Shown piece after piece: positions 43,199 through 50,900 of a stretch of 64,000 bases of DNA (position 1 is its first letter; each line of letters opens with the position of its first letter). Source of the DNA: Mesorhizobium sp. (GTDB lineage: Bacteria > Pseudomonadota > Alphaproteobacteria > Rhizobiales > Rhizobiaceae); assembly GCA_004020315.1 (NCBI GenBank), contig SAQG01000002.1:310001-374000 (forward strand), in the 5' to 3' direction. The notes beneath the pieces are model-generated. The model had not been told where the DNA came from, made no database searches, and saw only the letters and a program-made list of their open reading frames with translations. A program made the translations under genes and the position numbers.

Positions 43199-44087
43199 GC
43201 CTGGCAAGCAGGAAGTCGATGAAGACACGCAAGGCCGGCGGAACCTGCCGGGAGCTCGTATGATACAGGTAAAAGCCCGGAAATCTGGGCGACCAGGCTT
43301 CGAGGAAACGGACGAGCTTGCCGGCTTCGATCCACGGCCGAACCTGGTAATCCAGCATGTAGGCCACGCCGATCCCATCCAGGGCCGCCCCGATCATCAG
43401 TTCCGTGTCGTTAACCGTCAGACCGCCGTTCACGGCTATTTCCAACGCGCGTTGGCCGCGCGCGAACTCCCAACGATAGATGTTGCCGCCGCCTGGCCAC
43501 TGGAAATTGATGCATTGGTGATGATGCAGGTCGGCGGGATGACGGGGCATGGGGTGATCCTCGAGATAGCTGGGCGCCGCCACCGCCGCCATCTCCAGCT
43601 CCTCGCTGAGTTTCACCGCCACCATGTCCTTGTGCAGCCGCTCACCAAGCCTGATTCCGGCATCGAATCGTCCCTCGACAATATCGGTCAGCATGTCGTC
43701 GACGATTATGGTGAGGGCAATATCGGGATAGGCGCGGCGGAAATCGCCGAGCATCGGAGCGATGAAACGCATGGCGGCGATGCGTGGAACATTGATGCGC
43801 AGCGAGCCTGCCGGTCGATTGCGTGATGCATGCGCATCGGCGACAGCGTCTTCCAGTTCGCTGAACGCCGGTGCTAGGCGGGCAAACAGCGTTTCGCCTG
43901 CTGCGGTCGGCGACACACTGCGGGTCGTGCGGTTGAGCAGCCGAATACCGACACGCTCTTCCAGCCCGCGTATCGTTTGGCTGAGCGCCGATGGCGACAT
44001 CCTGAGCCTGGCCGCGGCGCGGACAAAGCTGCCTTCCTCGACGATCGTTGCGAACGCCTTCAGCTCGGAAAACTCGGTTCCGCGCAT
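43194..44087 (-). CDS. LysR-family transcriptional regulator
   Basis: 297 residues. It has an N-terminal winged helix-turn-helix (FSELKAFATIVEEGSFVRAA, then LRMSPSALSQTIRGLEERVG) and a C-terminal substrate-binding domain (GSLRINVPRIAAMRFIAPML). It is divergent from the SDR gene at 44219 with 131 bp between, so it probably controls that gene. The coinducer is unknown. Confidence 0.92.
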   Translation of the reverse strand: MRGTEFSELKAFATIVEEGSFVRAAARLRMSPSALSQTIRGLEERVGIRLLNRTTRSVSPTAAGETLFARLAPAFSELEDAVADAHASRNRPAGSLRINVPRIAAMRFIAPMLGDFRRAYPDIALTIIVDDMLTDIVEGRFDAGIRLGERLHKDMVAVKLSEELEMAAVAAPSYLEDHPMPRHPADLHHHQCINFQWPGGGNIYRWEFARGQRALEIAVNGGLTVNDTELMIGAALDGIGVAYMLDYQVRPWIEAGKLVRFLEAWSPRFPGFYLYHTSSRQVPPALRVFIDFLLARR

Positions 44088-44218
44088 TGTGTACCCCAGA
44101 CTTAACAGACCTGTTCGATAATAGGCTATTATCTGAGCAATAGCATGCGCCTAACTTCCACATGGAACCGCCGCTCGATTTGGAGCGGCTGTAGCCGGAA
44201 GAGAAAGGGACAGCAGCT

Positions 44219-44950
44219 ATGCATCGTTCGCTTGAAGGCAAAACCGCGCTCGTGACGGGCAGTTCGCGCGGCATCGGCCGCGCCATCGCCGAAGGCCTCG
44301 CGGCAAACGGGGCGGCCGTGGTCGTCAACTATGTCGGCAACGAGAAGGCCGCCCGGGAAGCGGTTGCCGCCATCCGCGAGAATGGCGGAAAGGCCGTCGC
44401 CATTCGAGCCGATATCTCCAGCGTTTCCGACATTCGCCGGCTGTTCGATGAAACCGAACAGCAGATGGGGGCAATCGACATCGTTGTCGCCAATGTCGGC
44501 GTCGCCGTCATAAAGCCGTTCGTCGAGGCCACCGAAGCCGACTTCGATCACGTCTTCGGCGCCAATGCCAAAGGCACCTTCTTCACGCTTCATGAAGCGG
44601 CGCGCCGTGTGCGTGACGGTGGCCGCATCATCGCCGTCTCCACCGGTGGAACCAAGATGTTCTTCACGCAGACGGCCCTCTACCTCGGCAGCAAAGGAGC
44701 CGTCGAACAGTTCGTCCGCGTCCTCTCGCGCGAGCTCGGACCGCGCTCCGTCACCGTGAATGCGCTTTCGCCAGGCTTTACCGACACCGACCTGCTCCCA
44801 GAGCGAGACAGGGCCGTGGCCGCCGGCATGTCGCCCTTCGGCAGGATCGGGGCGCCGCGCGATGTCGCCGATGTCGCGGTTTTCCTCGCCTCCGACGAGG
44901 CCCGCTGGTTGACCGGCGAGAACATCCAGGCCGGCGGCGGCGTGGCCTGA
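44219..44950 (+). CDS. short-chain dehydrogenase/reductase
   Basis: 243 residues of the classical SDR family. Seen are the NAD(P) motif TGSSRGIGRAIAEG near residue 13, the structural NVGV (NAG variant) near 89, the catalytic serine in AVSTGG near 140 and Y-x-x-x-K in YLGSKGAVEQF near 155. Arg after TGSS and Asn-Tyr-Val-Gly-Asn after the second strand suggest NADP(H). The substrate is unknown. It is divergent from a LysR gene that likely controls it. Confidence 0.92.
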   Translation: MHRSLEGKTALVTGSSRGIGRAIAEGLAANGAAVVVNYVGNEKAAREAVAAIRENGGKAVAIRADISSVSDIRRLFDETEQQMGAIDIVVANVGVAVIKPFVEATEADFDHVFGANAKGTFFTLHEAARRVRDGGRIIAVSTGGTKMFFTQTALYLGSKGAVEQFVRVLSRELGPRSVTVNALSPGFTDTDLLPERDRAVAAGMSPFGRIGAPRDVADVAVFLASDEARWLTGENIQAGGGVA

Positions 44951-44962
44951 CCTGTCTGCCGC

Positions 44963-46183
44963 CTAGTCCGCCATCGTCTCCAGGCTGGCGAACCCCTGCG
45001 GCGCGTCGCCCTCGTCGAACGGCGTCGTCACCTCGACGAACGTGTCGGGGTAAAAGCCGTTGAATCGTGTCCTGAGCGACAGCGAATAGGCGCCGATATG
45101 GCCGATCTCGATCCAGTCACCGGTATCGACCGTTTCCGGCAGCCAGAACGGCCGCGACAGGATGTCGACGGAATCGCAGGTCGCGCCGCAGACCTTGAAC
45201 GGCACAATGGTCTTCTCCTCGCCATTGCGCGAGCGGATCGCCGGGTCTGGAATGAAGCGCGCCGGCAGCGTGATCTTGCCGGTCCATGAATCCGACAGCG
45301 ACGCCCATATGCCGTCATTGATGTAGAGCCGCTTGCCCTTGCGCAGCAGCACGCGCACGATCAGCGACAGGCAGCGCGCCACGATCACCCTGCCCGGCTC
45401 CGCCACCAGCGGCATCTGGTCGAACTGGTATTCCTTCAGGTCGCCCGACAGCCGCGACATGATCTGGCCGAGCGACGGCATCTCGATCTGCTTGCGGTTG
45501 GGATCATGGCCGTACTCGGCGGGAAAACCGCCACCGACATCGAGGCCGGCAATGTCGAAGCTGACGCGGTTGCGAACCCAGTCGGCCGAGGCCAGCGCCC
45601 GCTCATAGGTGTCGGGATCCTCGATCTGGCTGCCGACATGAAAGCACAAGCCGACCTTGTAGCCCGTCCGGTTCAGCCGTTCGGCCAGATCGACCGCATT
45701 GGCCGGGCCGGCGCCGAATTTCTTCGACAGTTCGTAGGCGGCCGATCCTTTCGTCTGGATGCGCACGAAAACGGTGATCGCACCCGGATCGATATCGAGC
45801 GCCCGCACCACGCGGGTCAGCTTGGTGATCTCGTCCTCGTGGTCGAGCGAGATGACGCGGATGCCGTATTTCTCCAGCGCCAGCTTGATGTCCGACTGTG
45901 CCTTGACCGGATGCATGTAGAGCATCTCGGCGTCGGGCGAGACCGCGCGCACGGCGGCGAATTCGCCGGGCGAAGCCACGTCGAAAGCGCCGACGCCGGC
46001 CTCGACCAGCGCCTTCAGCACGATCTGCTCGCCGTTGGTCTTGACCGCATAGGCGGTCTTGCCGGGAAACATGCCCATGAACTGCGCGGCGTCCGCCTTC
46101 AGCACCTGCGGGCGAAAGCAATAAATCGGATCGTCCGGGCGAAGCGCCAGCGCCGCTTCGCGCGCATTTTCGAATCGCTGCAT
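44963..46183 (-). CDS. group IV PLP decarboxylase (ornithine/lysine decarboxylase type)
   Basis: 406 residues, alanine-racemase-like fold. The PLP lysine is in TAYAVKTNGEQIVLKALVEA near residue 48, the phosphate-binding glycines in DVGGGFPAEYG near 215, and the C-D motif VCGATCDSVD near 330, which sits across the dimer interface. It probably makes putrescine or cadaverine for polyamine synthesis. AAGGG precedes the ATG at 46183. Its last codons (TPFDEGDAPQ) are partly duplicated at 43164-43198, 1.8 kb away. Confidence 0.88.
   Translation of the reverse strand: MQRFENAREAALALRPDDPIYCFRPQVLKADAAQFMGMFPGKTAYAVKTNGEQIVLKALVEAGVGAFDVASPGEFAAVRAVSPDAEMLYMHPVKAQSDIKLALEKYGIRVISLDHEDEITKLTRVVRALDIDPGAITVFVRIQTKGSAAYELSKKFGAGPANAVDLAERLNRTGYKVGLCFHVGSQIEDPDTYERALASADWVRNRVSFDIAGLDVGGGFPAEYGHDPNRKQIEMPSLGQIMSRLSGDLKEYQFDQMPLVAEPGRVIVARCLSLIVRVLLRKGKRLYINDGIWASLSDSWTGKITLPARFIPDPAIRSRNGEEKTIVPFKVCGATCDSVDILSRPFWLPETVDTGDWIEIGHIGAYSLSLRTRFNGFYPDTFVEVTTPFDEGDAPQGFASLETMAD
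44995..45029. repeat. direct repeat, copy inside the decarboxylase gene
   Basis: This copy lies in the coding sequence for the C-terminal TPFDEGDAPQ of the decarboxylase. It pairs with the distal copy at 43164-43198 (32 of 35 bases), on the same strand. Together they bracket the LysR and SDR genes. Confidence 0.75.
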
Positions 46184-46400
46184 GGACGAATCCCTTGACT
46201 TAGACTGCGCACAATTAATCCAACCTATGCGGGAATGAAAACAATTCTGTGTCTCGCACCCCTGACGCTGCGGCGCTACGGCAGATGATGGGAATGCTAG
46301 CCCACCGATCTGGTTTCGGGTGGCCCTTGCCATCAAGCAGGATATGGCTTGAACAGACGCCTGATTGGCTTGGCGTTCAGGCCATCCGGGAGGACGATCC

Positions 46401-47318
46401 ATGGCGATCACAACCACGACTGCAATGCGCGGCCCCATGGTCCTGAAAGACTGGGCACAACTTTTGCTGCTCGGTGCGATCTGGGGTGGCTCGTTCTTCT
46501 TTGCCCGCATTGCGGTTGCAGAGATTCCCCTGTTGGTGCTGGTGCTGTTTCGCGTCGCCATCGCGGCGCTGGCGCTGCATCTCTATCTCGGCCTGCGCGG
46601 TCCGTCTTTCCGGCTCGCCTTGCCGCATGCCGGGCTGTTCTTTCTGCTGGCGCTCGTCAACAACGTCATTCCGTTCTCGCTGATCTTCGCCGGCCAGACC
46701 GAGCTTGGCGCCGGTGTCGCTTCGGTGCTCAATTCGACGACGCCGTTCTGGACGCTGATCCTCGCCAACGCGCTGACATCAGACGAAAAGCTCTCCTGGA
46801 ACAAGCTTGCCGGGATCGCGCTCGGCATCGTCGGCACAGCGGTGATGATCGGTCCCGGCCTGCTTGCCGGGCTGGGCGGACCGGTCTGGGCGAAATTCGC
46901 GCTGGTCGGCGCGTCGCTGTCCTATGCGGTGGCCCTGATGATTGCCCGCCGTTTCAAGGGCGTGCCGTCACCGGTCATCGCCACTGGACAATTGACCGCC
47001 TCGACCATCATCATGATCCCGATCGTGCTGCTTAGCCACGGCACTGCCAACCTGTTTTCGGCCTCGCTACCGGTGTGGGCGGCGGTGTTGGCGCTGGCCC
47101 TGCTGTCCACCGCCTTCGCCTACATCCTCTATTTCAACCTCGTCGCCTCGGCCGGCGCCACCAACGCCTCGCTGGTCACGCTGATCGTGCCGGCCAGCGC
47201 GATCCTGCTCGGCTTTCTGTTCCTGGGCGAACGGCTCGAATTGTTCGAACTCGGCGGCATGGCGCTGATCGCGCTCGGCCTCGTCACCATCGACGGCCGC
47301 CTGTTCGGCCGCCGCTAA
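46401..47318 (+). CDS. EamA/DMT-superfamily transporter
   Basis: 305 residues with ten hydrophobic segments in two EamA repeats (LLGAIWGGSFFFARIAVAEI near 20; LVGASLSYAVALMIARRF near 165). These are inner membrane exporters of amino acids, metabolites or drugs; the substrate is unknown. The ATG at 46401 is chosen because GGGAGG lies eight bases upstream. An ATG at 46365 is less favoured. It is divergent from the decarboxylase gene. The stop codon merges into a palindromic repeat. Confidence 0.88.
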   Translation: MAITTTTAMRGPMVLKDWAQLLLLGAIWGGSFFFARIAVAEIPLLVLVLFRVAIAALALHLYLGLRGPSFRLALPHAGLFFLLALVNNVIPFSLIFAGQTELGAGVASVLNSTTPFWTLILANALTSDEKLSWNKLAGIALGIVGTAVMIGPGLLAGLGGPVWAKFALVGASLSYAVALMIARRFKGVPSPVIATGQLTASTIIMIPIVLLSHGTANLFSASLPVWAAVLALALLSTAFAYILYFNLVASAGATNASLVTLIVPASAILLGFLFLGERLELFELGGMALIALGLVTIDGRLFGRR

Positions 47319-47366
47319 TGCATGTCGCCCAAAAGTGCGTAGCGGTTTTGGGATAACGACATGCAT
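47318..47366. repeat. 49 bp palindromic repeat, copy B
   Basis: It has the same terminal arms (ATGCATGTCG/CGACATGCAT) and inner CCCAAAA/TTTTGGG stem as the copy at 40376, with one base difference in the loop. It starts on the last base of the EamA gene stop codon. In this position it could act as a 3' hairpin for that transcript. Confidence 0.8.
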
Positions 47367-47445
47367 CAGACGCGACGCGCTTTAGAGCTTCGCATCCAAT
47401 CGGACGCGCAAACGACGCTCTAATTCGTGGAATCTTGGCATCGAC

Positions 47446-47469
47446 CCGAAAATCGATTCCGACTTTCGG
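47446..47469. repeat. short palindromic intergenic repeat, second copy
   Basis: CCGAAAATCGATTCC and GACTTTCGG form the same hairpin type as at 33-55. It belongs to a 364 bp gene-free stretch (47319-47682) that holds this unit, the 49 bp palindrome and the leader of the 28-codon gene, and no other recognised feature. Confidence 0.5.
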
Positions 47470-47682
47470 CGACGGTAGCGCTGCCACATCCATCCTTGCC
47501 CCAGCTTCGTCACATTTTGTGCACAGGGCCGAAGCGGGATTTTGCCGAAGAGTTTCAATACCTAACGGCAAAGAGCCGGTCGTGAATTCCACAATGTCGT
47601 CGCATTGCAACATATTTTCCGCTTGCCTGTGGCACAAATGACCCTAGACTCCGGCCATAGCTCTTTAAGAGGAGGCTATGAC

Positions 47683-47769
47683 ATGGGACTCACGAGGCCA
47701 ATCAACGCATTGATGATTTGTGCTGCGTTTGCATTCATCGGAGCCCTGATTATGGGCTTTCTTCCGTAG
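47683..47769 (+). CDS. 28-residue membrane microprotein
   Basis: A 28-residue frame opens at the ATG at 47683, seven bases after a perfect AGAGGAGG site. The peptide starts MGLTRPINALM, has one hydrophobic helix (ICAAFAFIGALIMGF) and ends in LP. A strong intrinsic terminator follows at 47817-47846, so the transcription unit is complete. A competing ATG at 47678 gives only an 11-codon frame. I do not recognise a family. Ribosome-binding site, helix and terminator make it a credible small gene. Confidence 0.6.
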   Translation: MGLTRPINALMICAAFAFIGALIMGFLP

Positions 47770-47816
47770 ACCCGCCAAAGCAACGGAAGATCCGCACAGA
47801 ATAGTCCAAGTCATTG

Positions 47817-47846
47817 AAAAGGCCGGGTTTTACCCGGCCTTTTTTG
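47817..47846. terminator. strong bidirectional intrinsic terminator
   Basis: AAAAGGCCGGGT and ACCCGGCCTTTTTT form a 12 bp stem with a 3-base loop. T-runs follow on both strands, so it can stop the 28-codon gene from the left and metF from the right. Confidence 0.9.
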
Positions 47847-47870
47847 CATTTCGAGAGACTTGACCGAGGC

Positions 47871-48788
47871 TTACGCCGCGGCGGACCCCGCAGCTTCAGC
47901 CTCATGCGAGCGGATGCCGATCATGTGGCAGACGGCGAAGACCAGATCGGCCCGGTTCATAGTGTAGAAATGGAAATCGCCGACGCCGCGCTCGACAAGG
48001 TCCAGCACCTGCTCGGCCGCCACCGCGGACGCCACCAGCGCATGCGTCTGCGGGTCCGTCTGCAGCCCGTCGAAGCGCTCGGCCATCCACGCCGGCACCA
48101 GCGCGCCGCAGCGCGCCGAGAAGTTGGCGACCTGGGTAAAATTGTGGACCGGCAATATGCCCGGCACGATCGGTATGTAGATGCCGGCCCGCCGTGCCCG
48201 CTCGACATAGCGCTCGTAGAGATCATTGTCGAAGAAGAACTGGGTGATCGCCCGTGTTGCGCCATTGTCGACTTTGCGCTTCAGCATGTCGATGTCGGTG
48301 GCGAAATCCGGGCTCTCCGGATGCTTTTCCGGATAGGCGGAGACCGAGATGTCGAAATCGCCGACAGCTTTCAGCGCTCCCACCAGTTCGGCACCATTGG
48401 CATAGCCGTCCGGATGCGGACGGTAGGCGGCGCCGACGCCCTCGGCCGGATCGCCACGCAAGGCGACGAAGCGGGTGACACCCATCTCGGCGAATTCCTG
48501 AATGACCTCATCGACCTCGTGACGCGCCGCATCGACGCACGTCATGTGCGCCGCTGGCGTCAGCGCCGTTTCGTTGAGGATGCGCTTGACCGTGCGCGCC
48601 GTGCGCTCGCGGGTCGAGCCGCCGGCGCCATAGGTGACGGAGACGAATTTCGGCTTGAGCGGCTGCAGCCGGGTGACTGTGTCCCACAACCTTGCTTCCA
48701 TCTCGTCGCTCTTCGGCGGGAAGAACTCGAACGAAACCCTGATCTTGTCGCCAATGTCAGGGCGGCGGGAAAAGCGGAACTGGTTCAT
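47871..48788 (-). CDS. metF: methylenetetrahydrofolate reductase MetF
   Basis: 305 residues. It reduces 5,10-methylene-THF to 5-methyl-THF, the methyl donor for methionine synthesis, using FAD and NADH. Landmarks are RVSFEFFPPKSDEMEARLW near residue 18, SVTYGAGGSTRERTART near 50, MTCVDAARHEVDEVI, and FVALRGDPAEGVG near 115. The start overlaps the stop codon of the regulator gene upstream, so both are co-transcribed. Confidence 0.97.
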   Translation of the reverse strand: MNQFRFSRRPDIGDKIRVSFEFFPPKSDEMEARLWDTVTRLQPLKPKFVSVTYGAGGSTRERTARTVKRILNETALTPAAHMTCVDAARHEVDEVIQEFAEMGVTRFVALRGDPAEGVGAAYRPHPDGYANGAELVGALKAVGDFDISVSAYPEKHPESPDFATDIDMLKRKVDNGATRAITQFFFDNDLYERYVERARRAGIYIPIVPGILPVHNFTQVANFSARCGALVPAWMAERFDGLQTDPQTHALVASAVAAEQVLDLVERGVGDFHFYTMNRADLVFAVCHMIGIRSHEAEAAGSAAA

Positions 48789-49810
48789 CAGGCGGATTCC
48801 CCTATCGGATAGGCATTGGCCGGTTGTGCGTGGTTGGAAGGATCGGCGATCAGCATGCGCTGGTCACGGCCGAGCCACAGTTTGACGGTGAGCCTGGGCT
48901 CGTTGCCGCCGCGCGGCTCGAAGTCCTGGCTGTCCTCGAGGTCGAGCCCGGCCTCGGAAAACCACTCGGTGATCTGCCGGTCGGAAAAGCCGAGCCGCAC
49001 ATGCGCGTGCACGTCGCGCAGGAATTCCAGCGCGTGCGGAGCGAAATCGACGATCACCAGCCGGCCTGCCGGGCGCAGCAGCCTTGCTGCCTCGCGGATG
49101 GCGCGGGCGGGATCGTCGAGATAATGCAGCACCTGGTGGATGGTGACGAGATCAAAGGCGTCGCGCTCGACCGGTGGCGCAAAAATGTCGCCCTGGCGCA
49201 CCTGCGCATTCGAAATGCCGGCTTTGTCGAGATTGGCGCGCGCCACCGTCAGCATCTCGCGCGACATGTCGATGCCGATGCCGCGCCGGTAGAGCGGCGA
49301 AAAGATTTCGAGCAGGCGCCCGGTGCCGGTGCCAAGGTCGAGCATCGACTGGAACGGCCGCTTGCCGACGAGCTTGAGCAGCGCTGCCTCCACAGCGCGG
49401 TCCGGCGCATGCAGCGAACGGATGTGGTCCCAGCTTGCAGCATTTTCGGAGAAATATTCGGCGGCGCGATCCTGCCGCTTGCGCTTGACCGCTGCCAACC
49501 GCTCGAGGTCACGCTCGACCTGCGGGTCGGCGGCCCGAATGCCGGAAACCAGCCTTAGCACGAAATCCCGCGCCGCATCCGAATCCGACAGCCGGAAGAA
49601 GGCCCATGAGCCCTCCTGATAGCGGCCGATCAGCCCCGCTTCCAGCAGCAGCTTCAGGTGGCGCGAGACGCGCGGCTGTGACTGGCCGAGGATTTCGGTG
49701 AGATCGGAAACGGTCAGGTCGCCGCGCGACAGCAACGCCAAAATGCGCAGCCGGCTGGATTCGGCCGCCGCCTTCAATGTATCTACCATCGTGTCGAGAG
49801 CGACATGCAT
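48788..49810 (-). CDS. ArsR-family regulator fused to a SAM-methyltransferase domain
   Basis: 340 residues from the ATG at 49810. Residues 5-95 are an ArsR winged helix (SSRLRILALLSRGDLTVSDL, GQSQPRVSRHLKLLLEAG). Residues 130-300 are a class I methyltransferase fold with MLDLGTGTGRLLEIFSPLY and VDFAPHALEF. This two-domain layout matches the SahR type of regulator, which senses S-adenosylhomocysteine or SAM and controls methionine-cycle genes. Co-transcription with metF and a palindrome upstream support that role, by inference. Confidence 0.85.
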   Translation of the reverse strand: MHVALDTMVDTLKAAAESSRLRILALLSRGDLTVSDLTEILGQSQPRVSRHLKLLLEAGLIGRYQEGSWAFFRLSDSDAARDFVLRLVSGIRAADPQVERDLERLAAVKRKRQDRAAEYFSENAASWDHIRSLHAPDRAVEAALLKLVGKRPFQSMLDLGTGTGRLLEIFSPLYRRGIGIDMSREMLTVARANLDKAGISNAQVRQGDIFAPPVERDAFDLVTIHQVLHYLDDPARAIREAARLLRPAGRLVIVDFAPHALEFLRDVHAHVRLGFSDRQITEWFSEAGLDLEDSQDFEPRGGNEPRLTVKLWLGRDQRMLIADPSNHAQPANAYPIGESA

Positions 49811-49833
49811 GCGAGCATTCTCTTTGAAAAGAT

Positions 49834-49849
49834 ATAAACATATGTTTAT
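49834..49849. promoter_or_regulatory. operator candidate for the ArsR-methyltransferase regulator
   Basis: ATAAACATATGTTTAT is a perfect 16 bp palindrome 24 bp upstream of the regulator start, in the 142 bp divergent spacer before the TrmO-like gene. Size and AT-rich symmetry fit an ArsR dimer site, so autoregulation of the regulator-metF operon is likely. Confidence 0.65.
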
Positions 49850-49952
49850 GTCGATTTTGACAGCCTTGCAAGCGCTATGTCGCTTCCGGACAAGAAAATG
49901 ACGCATGCGTGGTGGATCGCGCAAAGCCGGAAGCAGGATCGGGGCGAAAACC

Positions 49953-50489
49953 ATGTTCGAAACGCGCAGCGGCGAAAAGCTTCTGGAAACCGATCCGGCC
50001 GATATGCCGCCGGACGGCCATGTCGTCTTCATCGGTCGTATCGCCTCGCCCTGGACCACGCGGGAAACTTGCCCCAAGAACATGAAAGCCGCGAGGGAAA
50101 CGGGACAGCCGGCGGTCCTCACGATCGACCAGCCTTATCGCGAGGGCCTGCTCGGGCTTGAACGCGCCAGCCACGTCATCATCCTGTCCTGGCTGCACTA
50201 CGCGCCGCGGACCCTGATTGTTCAGAAACCCCGCCATGCGGCTGAGCCGAAAGGCGTTTTTTCGCTGCGCTCCCCTGCCCGGCCGAATCCTGTCGGGCTG
50301 CATATCGCAAAGCTCGTCGCCCTAGACATCGATACTGGCCGTATCGATCTCGATGCCATCGACGTGCTCGACGATACGCCGGTCATCGACATCAAGCCTT
50401 ATTTCGCTTCGACCGATGCATTTGCCGAGGCCACCATTACCGGGCGGGACGAGCCCGGACAGGTCGGGCCAGGACGGGAGGGGCAATGA
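49953..50489 (+). CDS. trmO: TrmO/TsaA-family tRNA methyltransferase
   Basis: 178 residues of the UPF0066/TsaA family. TrmO N6-methylates t6A37 of some tRNAs using SAM. Seen are FIGRIASPWTTRETCPKNM near residue 25, GLLGLERASHVIILSWLH near 65, KGVFSLRSPARPNPVGLHIA near 110 and IDVLDDTPVIDIKPYF near 145. The ATG at 49953 matches the family start. The next gene overlaps by ATGA. Confidence 0.82.
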   Translation: MFETRSGEKLLETDPADMPPDGHVVFIGRIASPWTTRETCPKNMKAARETGQPAVLTIDQPYREGLLGLERASHVIILSWLHYAPRTLIVQKPRHAAEPKGVFSLRSPARPNPVGLHIAKLVALDIDTGRIDLDAIDVLDDTPVIDIKPYFASTDAFAEATITGRDEPGQVGPGREGQ

Positions 50490-50797
50490 GCGCGCCGACC
50501 GGCCGCCGCCGCGCCATTGCCAAGGCGCTGACAGCGCTTTTGCCGCTGGCGCCCTATGCCGACATGGAAAAGATCCGCGCCGACGCCGGCGCGGTGCATA
50601 TGAAGAGCTTGCCGCCGACGATCGCCGTGTGGCTGGCGACCATCGCTCATATCCGTCATGTGCACACCGACTACGAAAAACTGCTGGCCGAAGGCTACGA
50701 CCGCGACTCGGCGCGTTTCTTCGTCATGGAACAGACCAACATCGTGCTGACCCGCTGGCGCGCCACGCGTCTGCTCGAGGATGACGATGAGGGATAA
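50486..50797 (+). CDS. DUF2293 family protein
   Basis: 103 residues. The pattern RRRAIAKALTALLPLAPYAD, HMKSLPPTIAVWLATIAHIRHVHTDYE and GYDRDSARFFVMEQTNIVLTRW is that of DUF2293, a small soluble family of unknown function. The gene overlaps the TrmO-like gene by ATGA, so the two are probably one operon. Confidence 0.75.
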   Translation: MSAPTGRRRAIAKALTALLPLAPYADMEKIRADAGAVHMKSLPPTIAVWLATIAHIRHVHTDYEKLLAEGYDRDSARFFVMEQTNIVLTRWRATRLLEDDDEG

Positions 50798-50900
50798 CAA
50801 CGTCTCTCGATGGCTCAATCCGGAAACCCGGCCTGTGTCTTGCGCCAACCCGCCGCAGCGCTCTATCGCGTCTGAACGGGATGACCTGACGGAGAACGTG

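Noticed and set aside
43129..43335. A separate 68-residue protein ending in GDAPQAISYASGTQHA
   Set aside because: It is a shadow of the LysR gene that continues into the repeated decarboxylase tail; it is a remnant, not a gene.
46184..46400. speF-type leader or riboswitch before the decarboxylase gene
   Set aside because: Alphaproteobacterial ornithine decarboxylase genes can carry one, but the spacer is short and no matching conserved structure was recognised. A covariance-model search would decide.
47318..47366. CRISPR repeat based on the palindrome recurring at 40376
   Set aside because: The two copies are about 7 kb apart with no regular spacing or spacers, and no cas genes are present.
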